Shown here: one piece after another, positions 46,616-57,986 of the stretch
Numbering within the stretch: the stretch's first letter is position 1
Layout of the letters: every line of letters begins with the position of its first letter
Origin: Takashimella koratensis
Lineage: Eukaryota; Basidiomycota; Tremellomycetes; Trichosporonales; Tetragoniomycetaceae
Reading direction: 5' to 3'
NCBI GenBank assembly: GCA_003116875.1
Contig: BCKT01000002.1
Coordinates: 1,922,001-1,986,000 of the forward strand
DNA length: 64,000 nucleotides
Notes under the pieces: model-generated
Seen by the model: the letters and a program-made list of their open reading frames with translations, nothing else
What the model was told of the DNA's origin: nothing
The model's database searches: none
Program-made: the position numbers and the translations under genes

Positions 46616-47595
46616 CCCAGAGTTGAACCGATCCCTCCAACTTCGATCGTAGGGTGATCTGCGAGAGCTCGACTATATCCATGAGAATTGGAACCACACA
46701 CCCACACCCACACCCACACACGACTTTTACGACTATTTACGATATCGATAATGATCACGATGATGATTCAAGATCAAGATAGATGATCTCTTTAATGTTG
46801 AACAAGGACGACAAAAGATAATGAACCACCGACTGGCCGGTCGGACCGGTATGGCTGTGGTGTGGTGTAGCTGGATACTAAGACGAAAGACGAAATACGA
46901 ACCTCGCTTTCGTCATACCTCGATTGACTCGATACCAGGCAATACTGAAAGCCCGATCGATCCATACCACGTATTGCGTACTGCGTACTGTTTTTTATCT
47001 TTCTGAACGGACATTTGCACTTTGGTATTATGTACTCGTGTATCTTTTCTATGTCGCCGCAACCGTAGCGTAGCGACGAGCCCCTCTTTTCACCGTTGAC
47101 AAATCTCTCTATGCATCGGTCAACGTCTTGCCTTTTGTTCCTCGGAGACGGGAGACGGGAGACGATCACTGATCGAGTCAGTCTTCACCCGTTAGCCGCC
47201 ATCGAGTCAGTCAACCAACAGTCTATCGTCTGGAGGTCCAAGTTCCAACCCTCGAGCCCATCGCGCCTCTTATCGATCCGTAATGCGCTGTTCATACACA
47301 GGTAAGAGAAAGAAAGAACCTATGATACCCTCAGCTCCTTCCCCTCCTTCCCTACCACCACAATCACCTCTTCCCACCCTTCCCCTTCCGTATCCTATCC
47401 TTCGACGCCGTCGTCGTTTTACGCGATGTGTCGAATGGTCTAGTTGGTCGGTCGGGATGAGTCGAAAACAGATAATGGTTGCCCCGACGCCCTCGTCACC
47501 CCCCTCTCTCTCTCTCTCATCTATTCACTCCACTCGTCCGTCTCTCGGTCCGAAAGAAAAAAAGTCGAGAAGAGGAGAAAAGCGAGACGAGGAGA
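46616..47595. other. Convergent spacer
   Basis: A 980-bp region between the BTB/CAP-Gly stop and the eL39 stop. A (CCCACA)n tract lies at about 46695-46720. The remainder is moderately AT-rich with short chance frames. I see no gene. Confidence 0.55.
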
Positions 47596-48402
47596 TTAGA
47601 GGTTGAGCTTGGTTCGGCGCCAGTGGCGACGCTTGGCGTTGTACTGGATCTTGGCTAAAACAAGGGTCAGTATAGTCCAACCTTAAGTGTGACGAGAGAG
47701 TAGAAGGGAGTAGAGTTGACTGATGGAGAAGGGATTATATCAAAAACTCACTGTCCGACTTGAGACGGAACCACTGGGGGATGGGGCGGTTCTGCCTCGC
47801 CTTCTTGGCGAGCTTCTTCTTGATGATGAAGGTTTTTTGCGAAGGCTAGGTAAGAAGAACATTAGGTCAGCGGCTGGTCATAGTTGTCGTTGTTGTTATT
47901 TCGACCAGGATTCTTTCGACACTGAGCCTGCTTGCTTTCTCCTCTTTACCATCCACAAGCTTGGATTCAACCAGTCCAGCCTTCTGCTTTAGCTCCACGC
48001 TCGTCTCCGGTCTGCGCGGGTGCGAGACAGCGAGAAAGCAGATACCCCAGAGCCTCTCGACAGTGACTCGTCCGGCTTTGACTTGATACCGCACCCATTT
48101 GTCTCGACCTCGACCGAGACCTCGTCCTTCTTTTACGCTCCATCTCCACAGCACCCAGCTCTCGCTCTTGCGCTTCTCCCAGCCCTGGACCTCCCGTCTC
48201 TCCTCCAGTCCAACAGCCCTCGCAACCCAAGATCCCAACACGACCCATTCTCCTATCTTCTAGACATCCCATCACACCATCCCATTCTCATCCTCTCCCC
48301 GTCTGTTCCCGCCCTCTTCTCTCACACCACTCCCCGCTCTCTCCGTCCCGTGCAATCCTGGTCCCGGCGATCTGTCTCGATGCGTCCAACTCAACTCACC
48401 AT
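47596..48402 (-). CDS. RPL39: 60S ribosomal protein eL39
   Basis: Three exons, 48400-48402 (only the ATG), 47752-47845 and 47596-47654, give the expected 51 residues. The sequence reads [20 protein letters not shown], then [11 protein letters not shown] and [15 protein letters not shown], diagnostic of eL39. The first intron (47846-48399, 554 nt) directly follows the start codon, has a GTGAGT donor and a CTGAC branch site 20-odd bases before the TAG acceptor. The second is 97 nt (47655-47751). The gene is easily missed because no exon exceeds 94 nt. CACGTG lies at 48638-48643, about 240 bp upstream. Confidence 0.97.
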
Positions 48403-49022
48403 TTTGAGGTCGTGAAGGTCGGATGGGTTGATGGTCGAGAGGAAAGATTCAGTAGAGCCCATAAAGGTGAAAATTCATCCCACCACCGACGGAAGCAAAT
48501 CGTTTAATTCGAGGGGCTGCCTAGCCCAGGGACGGGGAAACAGTTTCGAGCAGAGAAAACGCCGAACAGGTGGGGTGAGTATAACGCCGAGTCCAAGGCA
48601 GTGTGGCATGATCATCCTCCTTCTTGCGAGCTTCAGTCACGTGGTCGTCGCAAATGGCAAGTGGCAAGAGGCAAGTGGCAAGTGGCGAGCAGCCGTCGTC
48701 ATCTGGCCTGGGGGCGACTTGCTTGTGGATAGCGACCAATGATACAGCAACAGTCGCATACATGTACAGCCTATCATGCTAATGGTATAAGACCAGTCGG
48801 GCAACATCCACCAACCCTCGCTCGCTCCCTCCAATCTTCTCACTTCCCCTATTCCACCCTGCTCTCTCTGCGCCGACTGCTCTTCTCGTCCCAACATATG
48901 CTAATGCAGACTCCATGCACTTGACTACTCTAAACCGACTCTTCTACCCTCTGACCTCTACTCCTCTACCCTTGCCCCTCCCCTACCCCTCCCCTTCCCC
49001 TTTCCTTTGCCCTGGCTACGCC
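48403..49022. promoter_or_regulatory. eL39 promoter region
   Basis: A 620-bp spacer. It contains CACGTG at 48638-48643 and, next to it, four imperfect copies of GGCAAGT at about 48655-48687. A CCCCTC-rich tract lies at 48970-49012, next to the transcription-factor stop. Confidence 0.5.
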
Positions 49023-52000
49023 TCACATCTGGGCCGACTGACCCGACCCCGAGGGATTAGTTCCCGCCTCTGGGCTCGGATCCGCGATCGCCTGAATCTG
49101 TCCCCTAATCTCCTGTGGCAGCGCAATGGCCGCCTCAAGCGCAGCTTTGACCTCCTCTGTTCATATGATCAGCCAACCATCCCGCCATCTCACCTTGATC
49201 GACACCTTCAAAACCCCATTCTTCAAAAACTCACGAGCCATGTTATCGATCCCGGCCCACATGACGCCGTACGTCTCCAACGCGGCAATGATGATCTTCA
49301 CATTAGTGAACAAAGCATCGACTTCAATCCCCCTCTTCTCGCTAAGGTTGTCGTCGTCGAATTCTTTCTCAGCTTGCACGGCGAGCGCGAGGAGAAGGAA
49401 CGCAAAGGCTCCCGAGACCAGCGCACACGAGCAGAATGGCATCCATTTGAGCCTGTCGATGAACAAACATTATCAGCAACATTTTCTCCACAAAGTCACC
49501 GCGTCAAACCCCAACTAAACTTACGGGCCCTCGTTGAGTGCAATCGCAGCTGATCGATGAATAATCTCCATTCTGACGATAGTGTGCGCCGCTGCTGCGC
49601 ATCGAGCGAGACTGATTCCAGGCGGGAACGTATCATCGAGTTGTTCAGGGTCGAACACGTCTTCCCCACTGGTGCCACCTGCACTGACTCCACCTGCACT
49701 AGCTCCACCGGCACTGGCTCCACCTATGCTCGCTCCGCCTGCACTGGTTCGACGAGTCCCAGATCCACTCGACTCGTCGTACTCTGCCGTAACCTCCTCC
49801 TCTTTCTTGACAGTACCGTCTGCTTCGATCCCCCACGCCTGGTGTGGCATGGCATCGAGGTTGAGGTTCTTCGCGGTAGCTGGTAGGGCGGGGGCCTCCG
49901 GGGCGGCTGATTGCGTGGCCGCGGGAGGATCGGAAGGTGGACCGGCCTGAGCAAGCTGCGATTCCGGGCTCGACTCTGGGTCTGACGGTCCAATCGCCTC
50001 CACCATTGAATTGTCCACCACCATGTCGTTCTGGACCAGTGACTGCGTCTGCATTGGTAGCTGTGGCGGCGGCTGGGTCTGTACTGGCTCGTCGTCGGGA
50101 ACAAACGCCGCCGGGTGCTGCAACCACGGCATATCGCTCGTCGGCATCGGGTACTCTGTCGGCAACGCACACCCCGCGTGGATCGGCATCTCTGACGGCG
50201 CACAAACCAACGAAGCCGCTCCCCCAGGTTGGGCAAACCACGGCTGAGGGAGATAACTTGGGAATTTCTCAGGTGACCACATATCTTCGATAAAGTCGTA
50301 GTCCGAGTACTGCGCCGCGAGGCGCTGCATCTCGTTCTGCAAGTTTTGCTGGAATTGAGTTTGGGTCGAGGATGAAGCTTCAGCAGCGGGTGCGGGTGCC
50401 GGTGGCGGTGCGGAGTTGCCGGTTTCTTGTTGAGGGGTTTGAGGGCTGAATTGGCCCGAGGATCGTGGCGGGGTCGGCAACGATTCGTGGACGGCGTTGC
50501 TGGGTCCAGCAACAGGGACGTCGCCGGCCCCAGAGTTCCCAATGGCGTTCCGTGCAGTCGGTGGAGAGCGGACGTGGCCGGTTTGCGAGATCTTGAAGTT
50601 CCCTTGGTACCCACTCGGGTTGAGAGAAAGCTGGTACGCGTTGGGCGCGGGGACCGTACCGGTTGGGAAGGAACCGCTGAATGACGAGCCGGTAGCGTTG
50701 GCGTTGGTGCCGCCAAACCCGTCGGAACCGGCTTGACCTGTGAACCCGTTGGTCTCGTCGACTCCGAATCCGACGTTGACCTGCTGCTCGAACTGCTGGT
50801 CCGGGTTCGGCGGGACGGGAAACCCATAAGCGAACGGGTTCACCACAGCCGCAGCGAACAAATCACCCGACGGGAACTGGTCGCTGGCTCCGTGTCCGTC
50901 AATGTACCTCGGCTCGAACAGGCCTGTCTCGTACATGAGCGGGTCGATCCCGCTGTTGGCAGCGATAAGAGCGGTGGCAGTCGCGAGAGTTTCGGCGGAA
51001 TTGAAGACCGCGCCTTTGCTCGCTCCTGTGTTATCGACGTTGGGAATCGCGGCGGTCGTCTGGCCCGCCGGACCCCGGCCCGCAGTCGAAACCAGGCCCA
51101 TGCCCATTGGCGTCGTCGAATAGTCCGGGTAGTGCGAGTATGCGGCGTACTGGACCGTCGGAAGCCCCCTCGGGTCCATGGGCAGGTCGAAAGCGGCGAG
51201 ATTCGCCTCCGTGTTGGTGTACGAGTTGATTGGGGCGGTCCCGTACCCCGGGTCGGCGATGTAGCCGGGCTGAGTGATCCCAGCCGACGTGTACCCCGTG
51301 CAGTGAAAGCCATTCAATGGCGGAGCATCGGGCGCAAGGGGGTTGGGGGGTGGGGGTTGGGCAAGTACAAGTGGACCCGAGCCGAGCTGCCCTTGTCCGA
51401 CGTCCATCTCGACTTCGATCTGGCCCAGCGAGTCGCGGGCGGGGTGAGAGGACGACGGGGAGGGGCCGGAGAAGGAGCCAGGCTGAGACGAACCAGGTAG
51501 GAACTGCTGCAGTGGTAAGGGAGGGGCAGGCTGGAAAGTCGTCTGCTCGTACCCCTCTGGCAAACGGTGGTGGATCGATCCGCGCTTCGGGTACCCAAAT
51601 ACATCGGTGTCCATGGGAAGAGGCGCAAACCCAGTCCCCGTCTGAATATCACCGGGCATAGTGGTGAGGTCGATAAACTCGCCCGTCTCATTGACCGACG
51701 GCATCCTCGCCCACCCTCCGCTTTGGGTCCGACCGCCACCCAAGCTACCACCGACGCTGCTGAAACTGCCACCGGACTGGCCGTCGAGGATGGCGCTGTC
51801 AAAGCTGCTATGTGGCTGGGACGACCGGTGCTGCACTCCTTCTTCGTCAACAGGAAACAATCCGGTACCGTCGTTGGGAAGCATTGCCACGTTTGCGCCG
51901 AATCCGCTCCCACCGACTTGACCCATCGTGTACCCTGCGAATCCATCTGGTAAAGAAAACCCATTGGTCATTGGCAGACCGGCCACGTTCATCCCGGTCG

Positions 52001-54247
52001 AAGGGTGCTGGCCCGTCGAGGAGGGAAATGCCGGCATGGCCATGCTCCCCGGTGAGACGGTTTGCTTTGGGTCGAGAGTATCGTTAAGCATGATCCCGTT
52101 GTTCACAAGTTGCGAATTGTACATTCCCATGTAGGCGTTGGTTAAACCCGGGACGGTATCAAAGTTGATTGCGGCGTTGTCTTGCGGCGCGGGGCTGTTG
52201 GATTTTGGCGAAATGGTCGATGGCTGTTGTAGGTGGGCGGGGAGGGTCGACAATGACGAATTGGCGAGGACGGCGTCGATGCTTTCCATCGCGTTCTCGC
52301 TATTCGCCGAGTTGGCGCGCTGCGACTTGGTCGTGCTGCCGCCCTCTTGATCGCCGCCCTGGCCCGGGCTCGGCCCGCTATTGACGCTAGTAAGGCTCGC
52401 GCGAGGCCCGCCAACGCTCGACTGTTCGCTCATACTTGCCGACTTGGCCCGTAGTTTAGCCGAGATCCCGGACCACGCTGTCGGAAAGTCGGAGAGGGAA
52501 CGAGGGATTCCGCAGATCTCTTTGGTGAAGAACGAGACTTCGGGGAAAGCTTGATGTCGGTGGACGTGGATGTGGGTGACGGCGAGACAGAGTCGGATCG
52601 CGATTTGGAGGTTGTGAGCGACTTCTTCTTCGCGACCCACGACGTGACCGATGATACTGAGCCGTTCGGCCTCTTTCATCATTTGGATGATCTGGGCGTC
52701 GATTGCGAGCATCTGGCTTCGGCGGCGGGCGAGCTCGTCGGTTGGGATCGGATCAGCCGGGGTTCCGTACCCATCCGACGTCTGACCGTTACGGAAGACG
52801 ACCGAGTTGACGAGAGCGAGGACACGCGAACAGTGGCGGAGCGACTGAACCCAGTTGGACCATGTCCTGTCGTTGGGCGAGCAAATGGGGAAATCGACAA
52901 ACACGCGCGGGTCATCGGCAGCGATTAATGGCCTAGAACCTCCGACGATCGCACCCGTGAGCTGGTACATGTATGTAAACCACCAGGTTCTCCGCATCAT
53001 ATCTTTACGCCAATCAAGGCCCTCGAGTGTTTGGGCCTCACCGCCTGTCGTATCCTTGTCCATCTCGTGTAGACCCATACCCATTGCGACCTGCATCGCC
53101 TGACCGTATCGGCGCTGATTGGCTTCCAGGTCGCCCGTGCTGCCCCACTCGTAGATGGAGAGGATGATGAGTGCCTGAACACACTCGAGCGAGCTGGCGC
53201 CGGTCTGCGTTGTCCGCTCGACGGTCTCCATTGTCTTGAGATTGAGCTCGCGAGCCTTGGCCATCCGCAGCCGCTTGGACTGGATCGACCGCGGGTGCGG
53301 GTCCGACGGGTGCGGAGCGAGCGCAAGGATCGTCTCGCATGCTAACAGGAACGGCGATTCAGGCAAAAGCGTGGAGAGCACATCTTTCATGTAATGCCGC
53401 GGAGGCATGAGCGCGAGGTAAGGGTGAACTTCGACATAGTATGCTTTGAACCTGGGTGGGTCAGGTAGGGGTTTCAGACTAGCATGAGAGAGAGAGAGAG
53501 ACATACAGCTCTTCTCGAGTGGCAAACTCGCGAACCACATCGAGAGGGTTGTCGGTGGGAACAGGGCTGAGCGGGATATTGTACAGGTTGGGGACGGACG
53601 CGAGCTTGTCGAGCCGGCGAAGGAACCGTTGCAGCGGCGTAGGCGCATGCACTGCTCAGTGGTCAGTTATCGTATGTTCGCGTTGGTACCAGTCCTGCCT
53701 GCCTGCCTGCCTGCATGCATGAAACCAGGAGCCCCACGTACAATCGCGCTTCTTTCTCGCTCCTCCGCGTTTCGAACGAATGAAGATGCACTCAATCTTC
53801 TTCTTGCTGCACTGGTTGATTGAATGGCGATCAGTATGGGCTCTTCGCAATATCATTTCAGAATCTCGGCGTTTGAACATTCATTCGCCGTGGGGGGGGA
53901 GGGCGGTTTGCAAAGACCGCCGCGAAAAACACGGGGATCACTCAACGGCCTTTGAGAATAGTGTCTGTATGAAGGGTGACTCCCCGAGCATCACCGGGGG
54001 GTAGCAAACACCGATGGACGGTGGGACTTACCTGTCCGCAGACGGGCTGGACGCCGTCACATTTAGCCTTCTTGGCACGGCAACTGAGACAAGCGCTCTT
54101 GACGGGCTGGCCAGACTCTTTCCCCCACCCAGCCTGGATGACGGACCACACGGGCGGCGCCGGCGGTCGCTCTCCCGGCGGTAAGGCGGGTGCGGTCGTG
54201 AATGGCAGCCCTGGGGGTATCGCCCGGTATGGGTGGAACGGACTCAT
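49023..54247 (-). CDS. Very large Zn2Cys6 transcription factor
   Basis: Six exons, 54032-54247, 53742-53811, 53507-53651, 49525-53451, 49194-49452 and 49023-49154, give 1,582 residues in frame. The zinc cluster spans the first intron: ACLSCRAKKAKCDGVQPVCGQ, then CSKKKIECIFIRSKRGGARK, with the six cysteines in the Gal4 pattern and a basic linker. The middle homology region typical of fungal_trans proteins follows (YVEVHPYLALMPPRHYMKDV; LIILSIYEWGSTGDLEANQR; DMMRRTWWFTYMYQLTGAIV). A long Gln/Pro/Gly/Ser-rich segment of about 800 residues is probably disordered and activating. A helical tail of conserved type ends the protein (AAAAHTIVRMEIIHRSAAIA; ALAVQAEKEFDDDNLS). Targets are unknown. Confidence 0.92.
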
Positions 54248-55154
54248 GGCGGTCGGGAGTGGGAGTGGGAGTGGGAGTGGTGGGGTTTGAGGGAGAGAGG
54301 GGGAATGAGGATGAGGAGATGTTGAGACGGGAGCCGGTGTATGGGAACAAGGTTGAGGATAAGGACTTGTAAGTCATTGCTTATTGGGATCAGTCGCGGG
54401 GGATTAGTCTCAATCAAGCGGCGATTAGACTCGTACCACAAGACAGGAAACGGATCCTAATGCGCAAGGCAAGTTGACAATTGCTCCCTCTGAGACTGTA
54501 ATCTCTGTGACTCGTCTCTGTCGCGTCACTGGCCCATCTCGAGGCAGCCCTGAGCATCGTCCACGTCGTCGTCACTGCCTGCTTCTGCTCAACCCCCAAG
54601 GCAGAGGCCAGTGGGAAGAAGAGATCGTTGACGATTGCCAACCGACTCTGACCTGAACTCCAATGCAATAACCCCTAATACCCGACGGGGACCTGGACCT
54701 CTGAACCTGAACCCCGACCGAAGCCTCTTCTCTCATTGCATAACCTGGGGGTTTTGGGTAAATTGCAAAACCTTAAACCCGCCCTCGTCCGTGCTTTTCC
54801 GACTGGCCTTCTTCACTCGTCTTACCCCAATGTCGATTTCCCCGGGGCTCCCTTGATTCACCAGTGGGAGAAGGCCCAGCATCATGCATGATTCATAGCG
54901 TCATCTCGTCGGTCGTAGCGTCGAGGCATTGTTCCAGACCCACACTTGGTCGGGGTGTGTCGGTGAAAAACAAGGTTGTTCCCGCAGACCACGTACGGTG
55001 TGGGAGGGTGTACGACTCGACGCTTTGCATTCGTTAATCTATCTCGTCTTTTCTGAAAGCATCTTTCCAGATCTATCCGACCTTTCACTCTCGACTCCCC
55101 ACAACCCAACTTTCCCGACTCGATCTTATCTCCCCCTGCTCTGTTCCACTAAAC
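54248..55154. promoter_or_regulatory. Promoter region of the Zn2Cys6 gene
   Basis: A 907-bp spacer. About four and a half copies of GGGAGT at 54255-54280 sit only 10-30 bp upstream (minus sense) of the start codon, so they are probably in the 5' leader. No gene is evident; the open frame at 54929-55369 overlaps the tail of the His-rich gene and reads as low-complexity sequence. Confidence 0.5.
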
Positions 55155-57367
55155 CTACCTCACTTCCCACGATCCTTCACGAATATGGTGTGCGGATTGA
55201 GGGACCGATTCGGTTCCTCTCCCTAACAACCCAGCACCTAGTCCTCTCCCTATCGCTCTCTTTGCACGTCTTGCGACCCTATCTGCTCCCAACCCTCGTA
55301 CACTACCTAGTCCGAACACGTGTCCGCGCCCGTGCCCATGACTATGACTGTGACTGCGTCCGTGCTTGAGCCCACGGGCAAGTCCAACCTTTCCGCCTCG
55401 TTTAGACCCAGGCCAGGGCGTGTGAACGCGATACGGTGTGGCCCGCCCTGCAGTCATTGGGGTATCTACCCTCTCCACGACTCCCTTTTTCCGCCCGTGT
55501 ACTCGCTTGGACCGAGACCGGGAGACGAAAGCGAAGCGCCTCGGCCGAGTCTGGTTGTTCAGGTTCCTATAGGAATGGTGGAGTGGGAGGTAGGGCATAG
55601 GACAAGGTTGAGTGCCTGTTAGCCAGGCGCTCAGTTGATGATTGTATTGATGGCGTAGCCACCGATGAAGAAGAGGGGATGGGAGGGTGGAAGGGAAGAG
55701 GAGGCGGAGAAAGAAGGGTGCTGATAAGGAATGTGATCGAACACCTTGACGCAATTCACCCCTCGGCCACAACTCTACACCTCCACAATTCCACGCCATA
55801 GCAGGATTTGAGGGTCAAGACTCACCCGTCTGTCACGACTGTCAATCCGACATGTTTCCGGCCGATCCATCGGTTCCCTTTCGCTTTCTCGGACCCGAGT
55901 GGGGTTCCGACCTCCTCGCTCCCGTCGGAATCGAAAGTGGCAGTGTACATTGGACTATCGCCAAGAGAGGGGAAGGGAGCAGTCGTATTTTCCCTTGTCA
56001 TTGTGGTTGTGGTAGTTGTTTTGCCTTTGGTTTTGACTGTTCCCCCGGAAGCATCGAGGTCTAGGCGCTCGTGGTGAAGATGAACGATTAAATCGGGTGC
56101 GTCGGGACTCAGGCCGTGAATTGGCTCGTGTGTCCCGTGAACTGCGTGCGCAGGGAGAAGGTGAGGCAAGTGGGGGTAGAAATGCCCGTGCCCTGGTCCG
56201 TGGCTGTAGCCATGATGTCCATGGTGGTCATGGTGGCCATGGTCCCCCAGATGTTCCCCTTCATCGTTATGAGCGTGGAACAAGAGGTGGTTGAGTTCCG
56301 GATTCAGCGCAGGTTCAGGTAACGCCGGCAGCGTGGAGGCGAGCCCGGCCTGGAGGGTAAGTTTAGGCAGTGCAGCGATTGAGGCGGGCTTGACTTCGAG
56401 CGCAAGTGGACTGGGAGTGGGGCGAAGTTAGTATTGTCTGATAAGACGGAGAGATGAGAGGAGGAGAGGAGGAGAGGAGGAGAGGAGGAGAGGAGGAGAG
56501 GAGGAGNNNNNNNNNNNNNNNNNNNNNNNNNNNNNNNNNNNNNNNNNNNNNNNNNNNNNNNNNNNNNNNNNNNNNNNNNNNNNNNNNNNNNNNNNNNNNN
56601 NNNNNNNNNNNNNNNNNNNNNNNNNNNNNNNNNNNNNNNNNNNNNNNNNNNNNNNNNNNNNNNNNNNNNNNNNNNNNNNNNNNNNNNNNNNNNNNNNGAG
56701 GAGGAGAGGAGGAGAGGAGGAGAGGAGGAGAGGAGGAGAGGAGGAGGGGGGGAGGCGGGAGGCGGGAAGGTTGTCTTTCTTACGTCGGGTCAAGAGGATG
56801 GGGTTCTTCGGCGATACTGAGGAATGAACCTTGCACGTACAGCCTAGACAGCATCAGCACTCACACAAACACTGACAACCACTTCCCAAGGCCAAGAAGT
56901 ACTCACTCCATACCTCCCATCCCACCTACTGCCATTTGCCTCAACTTGCACCCTTCCTCCCACACTCCTCTCAAGTGTAATCCCATAACTCTTCTATGTT
57001 TATCCCACCTAATCCCGACTGCATGTAAATCCTCCGCTAACGCAATTGAGGCACTCATGAGGCCCTTTGGGGCGGACCGAACTGGCCATAGGTGTTGCGT
57101 GAGGAGAAGGGCGAGTTGGCGAGCTTCGTTACGCGTGAGAGAGCGGAAGCAGGTAGGAGGGACGGGAAGGGTGTGTTCGAGTGCGGAGGGGGAGGGATGC
57201 GCGATCGCCAGGGTGGGAGAGAGAGTGAGAGCGGCAAAGATTACGGATGGAGAGGGACGAGGAGAACGAAGGGAGCAGGGAGGAGAGAGAGGGGTAGGGA
57301 GTGGGTGAGAGGCGGAGAGAGGTGGGGAGAGGCAAAGAGGGGAAGGAGGAGCGAGGCGGCCGACCAT
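55155..57367 (-). CDS. Histidine-rich protein of unknown function
   Basis: Exons 56907-57367, 56784-56843, 55826-56410 and 55155-55761 join in frame to give 570 residues. The first exon has a helical core (RNEARQLALLLTQHLWPVRS; LMSASIALAEDLHAVGIRWD; LHLRGVWEEGCKLRQMAVGG). Exon 2 continues it (ELYVQGSFLSIAEEPHPLDP). The third exon carries a His/Gly block (DHGHHDHHGHHGYSHGPGHG), and the last another (HGRSHSHSHGHGRGH) within an Arg/Gly-rich tail. Such blocks could bind zinc or nickel, but no transporter membrane segments are seen. The last splice uses a weak CCGAG acceptor; a CAAG acceptor at about 55735 would instead end the protein at 55567. Intron 2 contains the assembly gap. I recognise no family. 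Confidence 0.65.
56447..56748. repeat. GAGGAGAG-type minisatellite containing the assembly gap
   Basis: Purine-only repeats of GAGGAGAG form flank an unresolved run of 191 N at 56507-56697. The array lies wholly inside intron 2 (56411-56783) of the His-rich gene. The N count is probably arbitrary or an estimate, so the real array length is unknown. Confidence 0.95.
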
Positions 57368-57986
57368 GATGGGATGGAGGAAGGGGGAGGGGAGGGAGCA
57401 GGATGAAGGTGGGTAAATGAGTGACAGATAAACGAGTGACTAGATACGAGGGCAGAGGTTGACAGTAAACAGCGATATAACGGGTCAGACTTGACAGGTA
57501 ACGGACTGACGACCGCGACTCGTCTGAATCAAGACTAAAGCCACCACACTCTGCCTGCGCATATATATATACTGCTAAACAGGAGGAGCTAACCCAGTGC
57601 TACCTCATCAGTGCGACAGTAGTCACCCTTTCTTGGTCCTTTCTCTCCACTGAGGGGTGTGCGGGTCGAGCGTATATAAAGGACGGTAAACGATGCGAGA
57701 CGCGTTTCGAGGTAGGACATGGGCGATAGAGGCGGGGACGGGTGTCAAAGGATCCCCTCTGATGCGCGGCAAGGTGAGAAAGAGACAATCTGATACAACC
57801 GTCCAGGTCAGTGGGACGATAAGGCCAGAGTACGAGTACTGATGATTATGTGCATGGGCCGTGCAGTGATGAGTATGTAGCAACATCCATGGTGGATCTG
57901 ATACCTTCCCTTCTCCCAGTATCCCTCACCTCCCTCTCCAACCCATTTCCCGCAATGGCCTTGGCCATTACTGGGGCACCCAACCC
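57368..57986. promoter_or_regulatory. Promoter region of the His-rich gene
   Basis: A 619-bp spacer between two minus-strand genes. It contains an (AT)n tract at about 57560-57570, some 195 bp upstream of the start codon, and a second TATATAAA tract near 57673. The open frames at 57600-57886 do not resemble proteins. Confidence 0.45.

Noticed and set aside
47846..48399. A box C/D snoRNA in the first intron of eL39
   Set aside because: No properly spaced TGATGA and CTGA boxes with a terminal stem were seen on the transcribed strand.
54929..55622. Plus-strand open frames opposite the tail of the His-rich gene
   Set aside because: No family, no sensible start context, and the opposite strand carries an open frame that joins the His-rich gene in phase.
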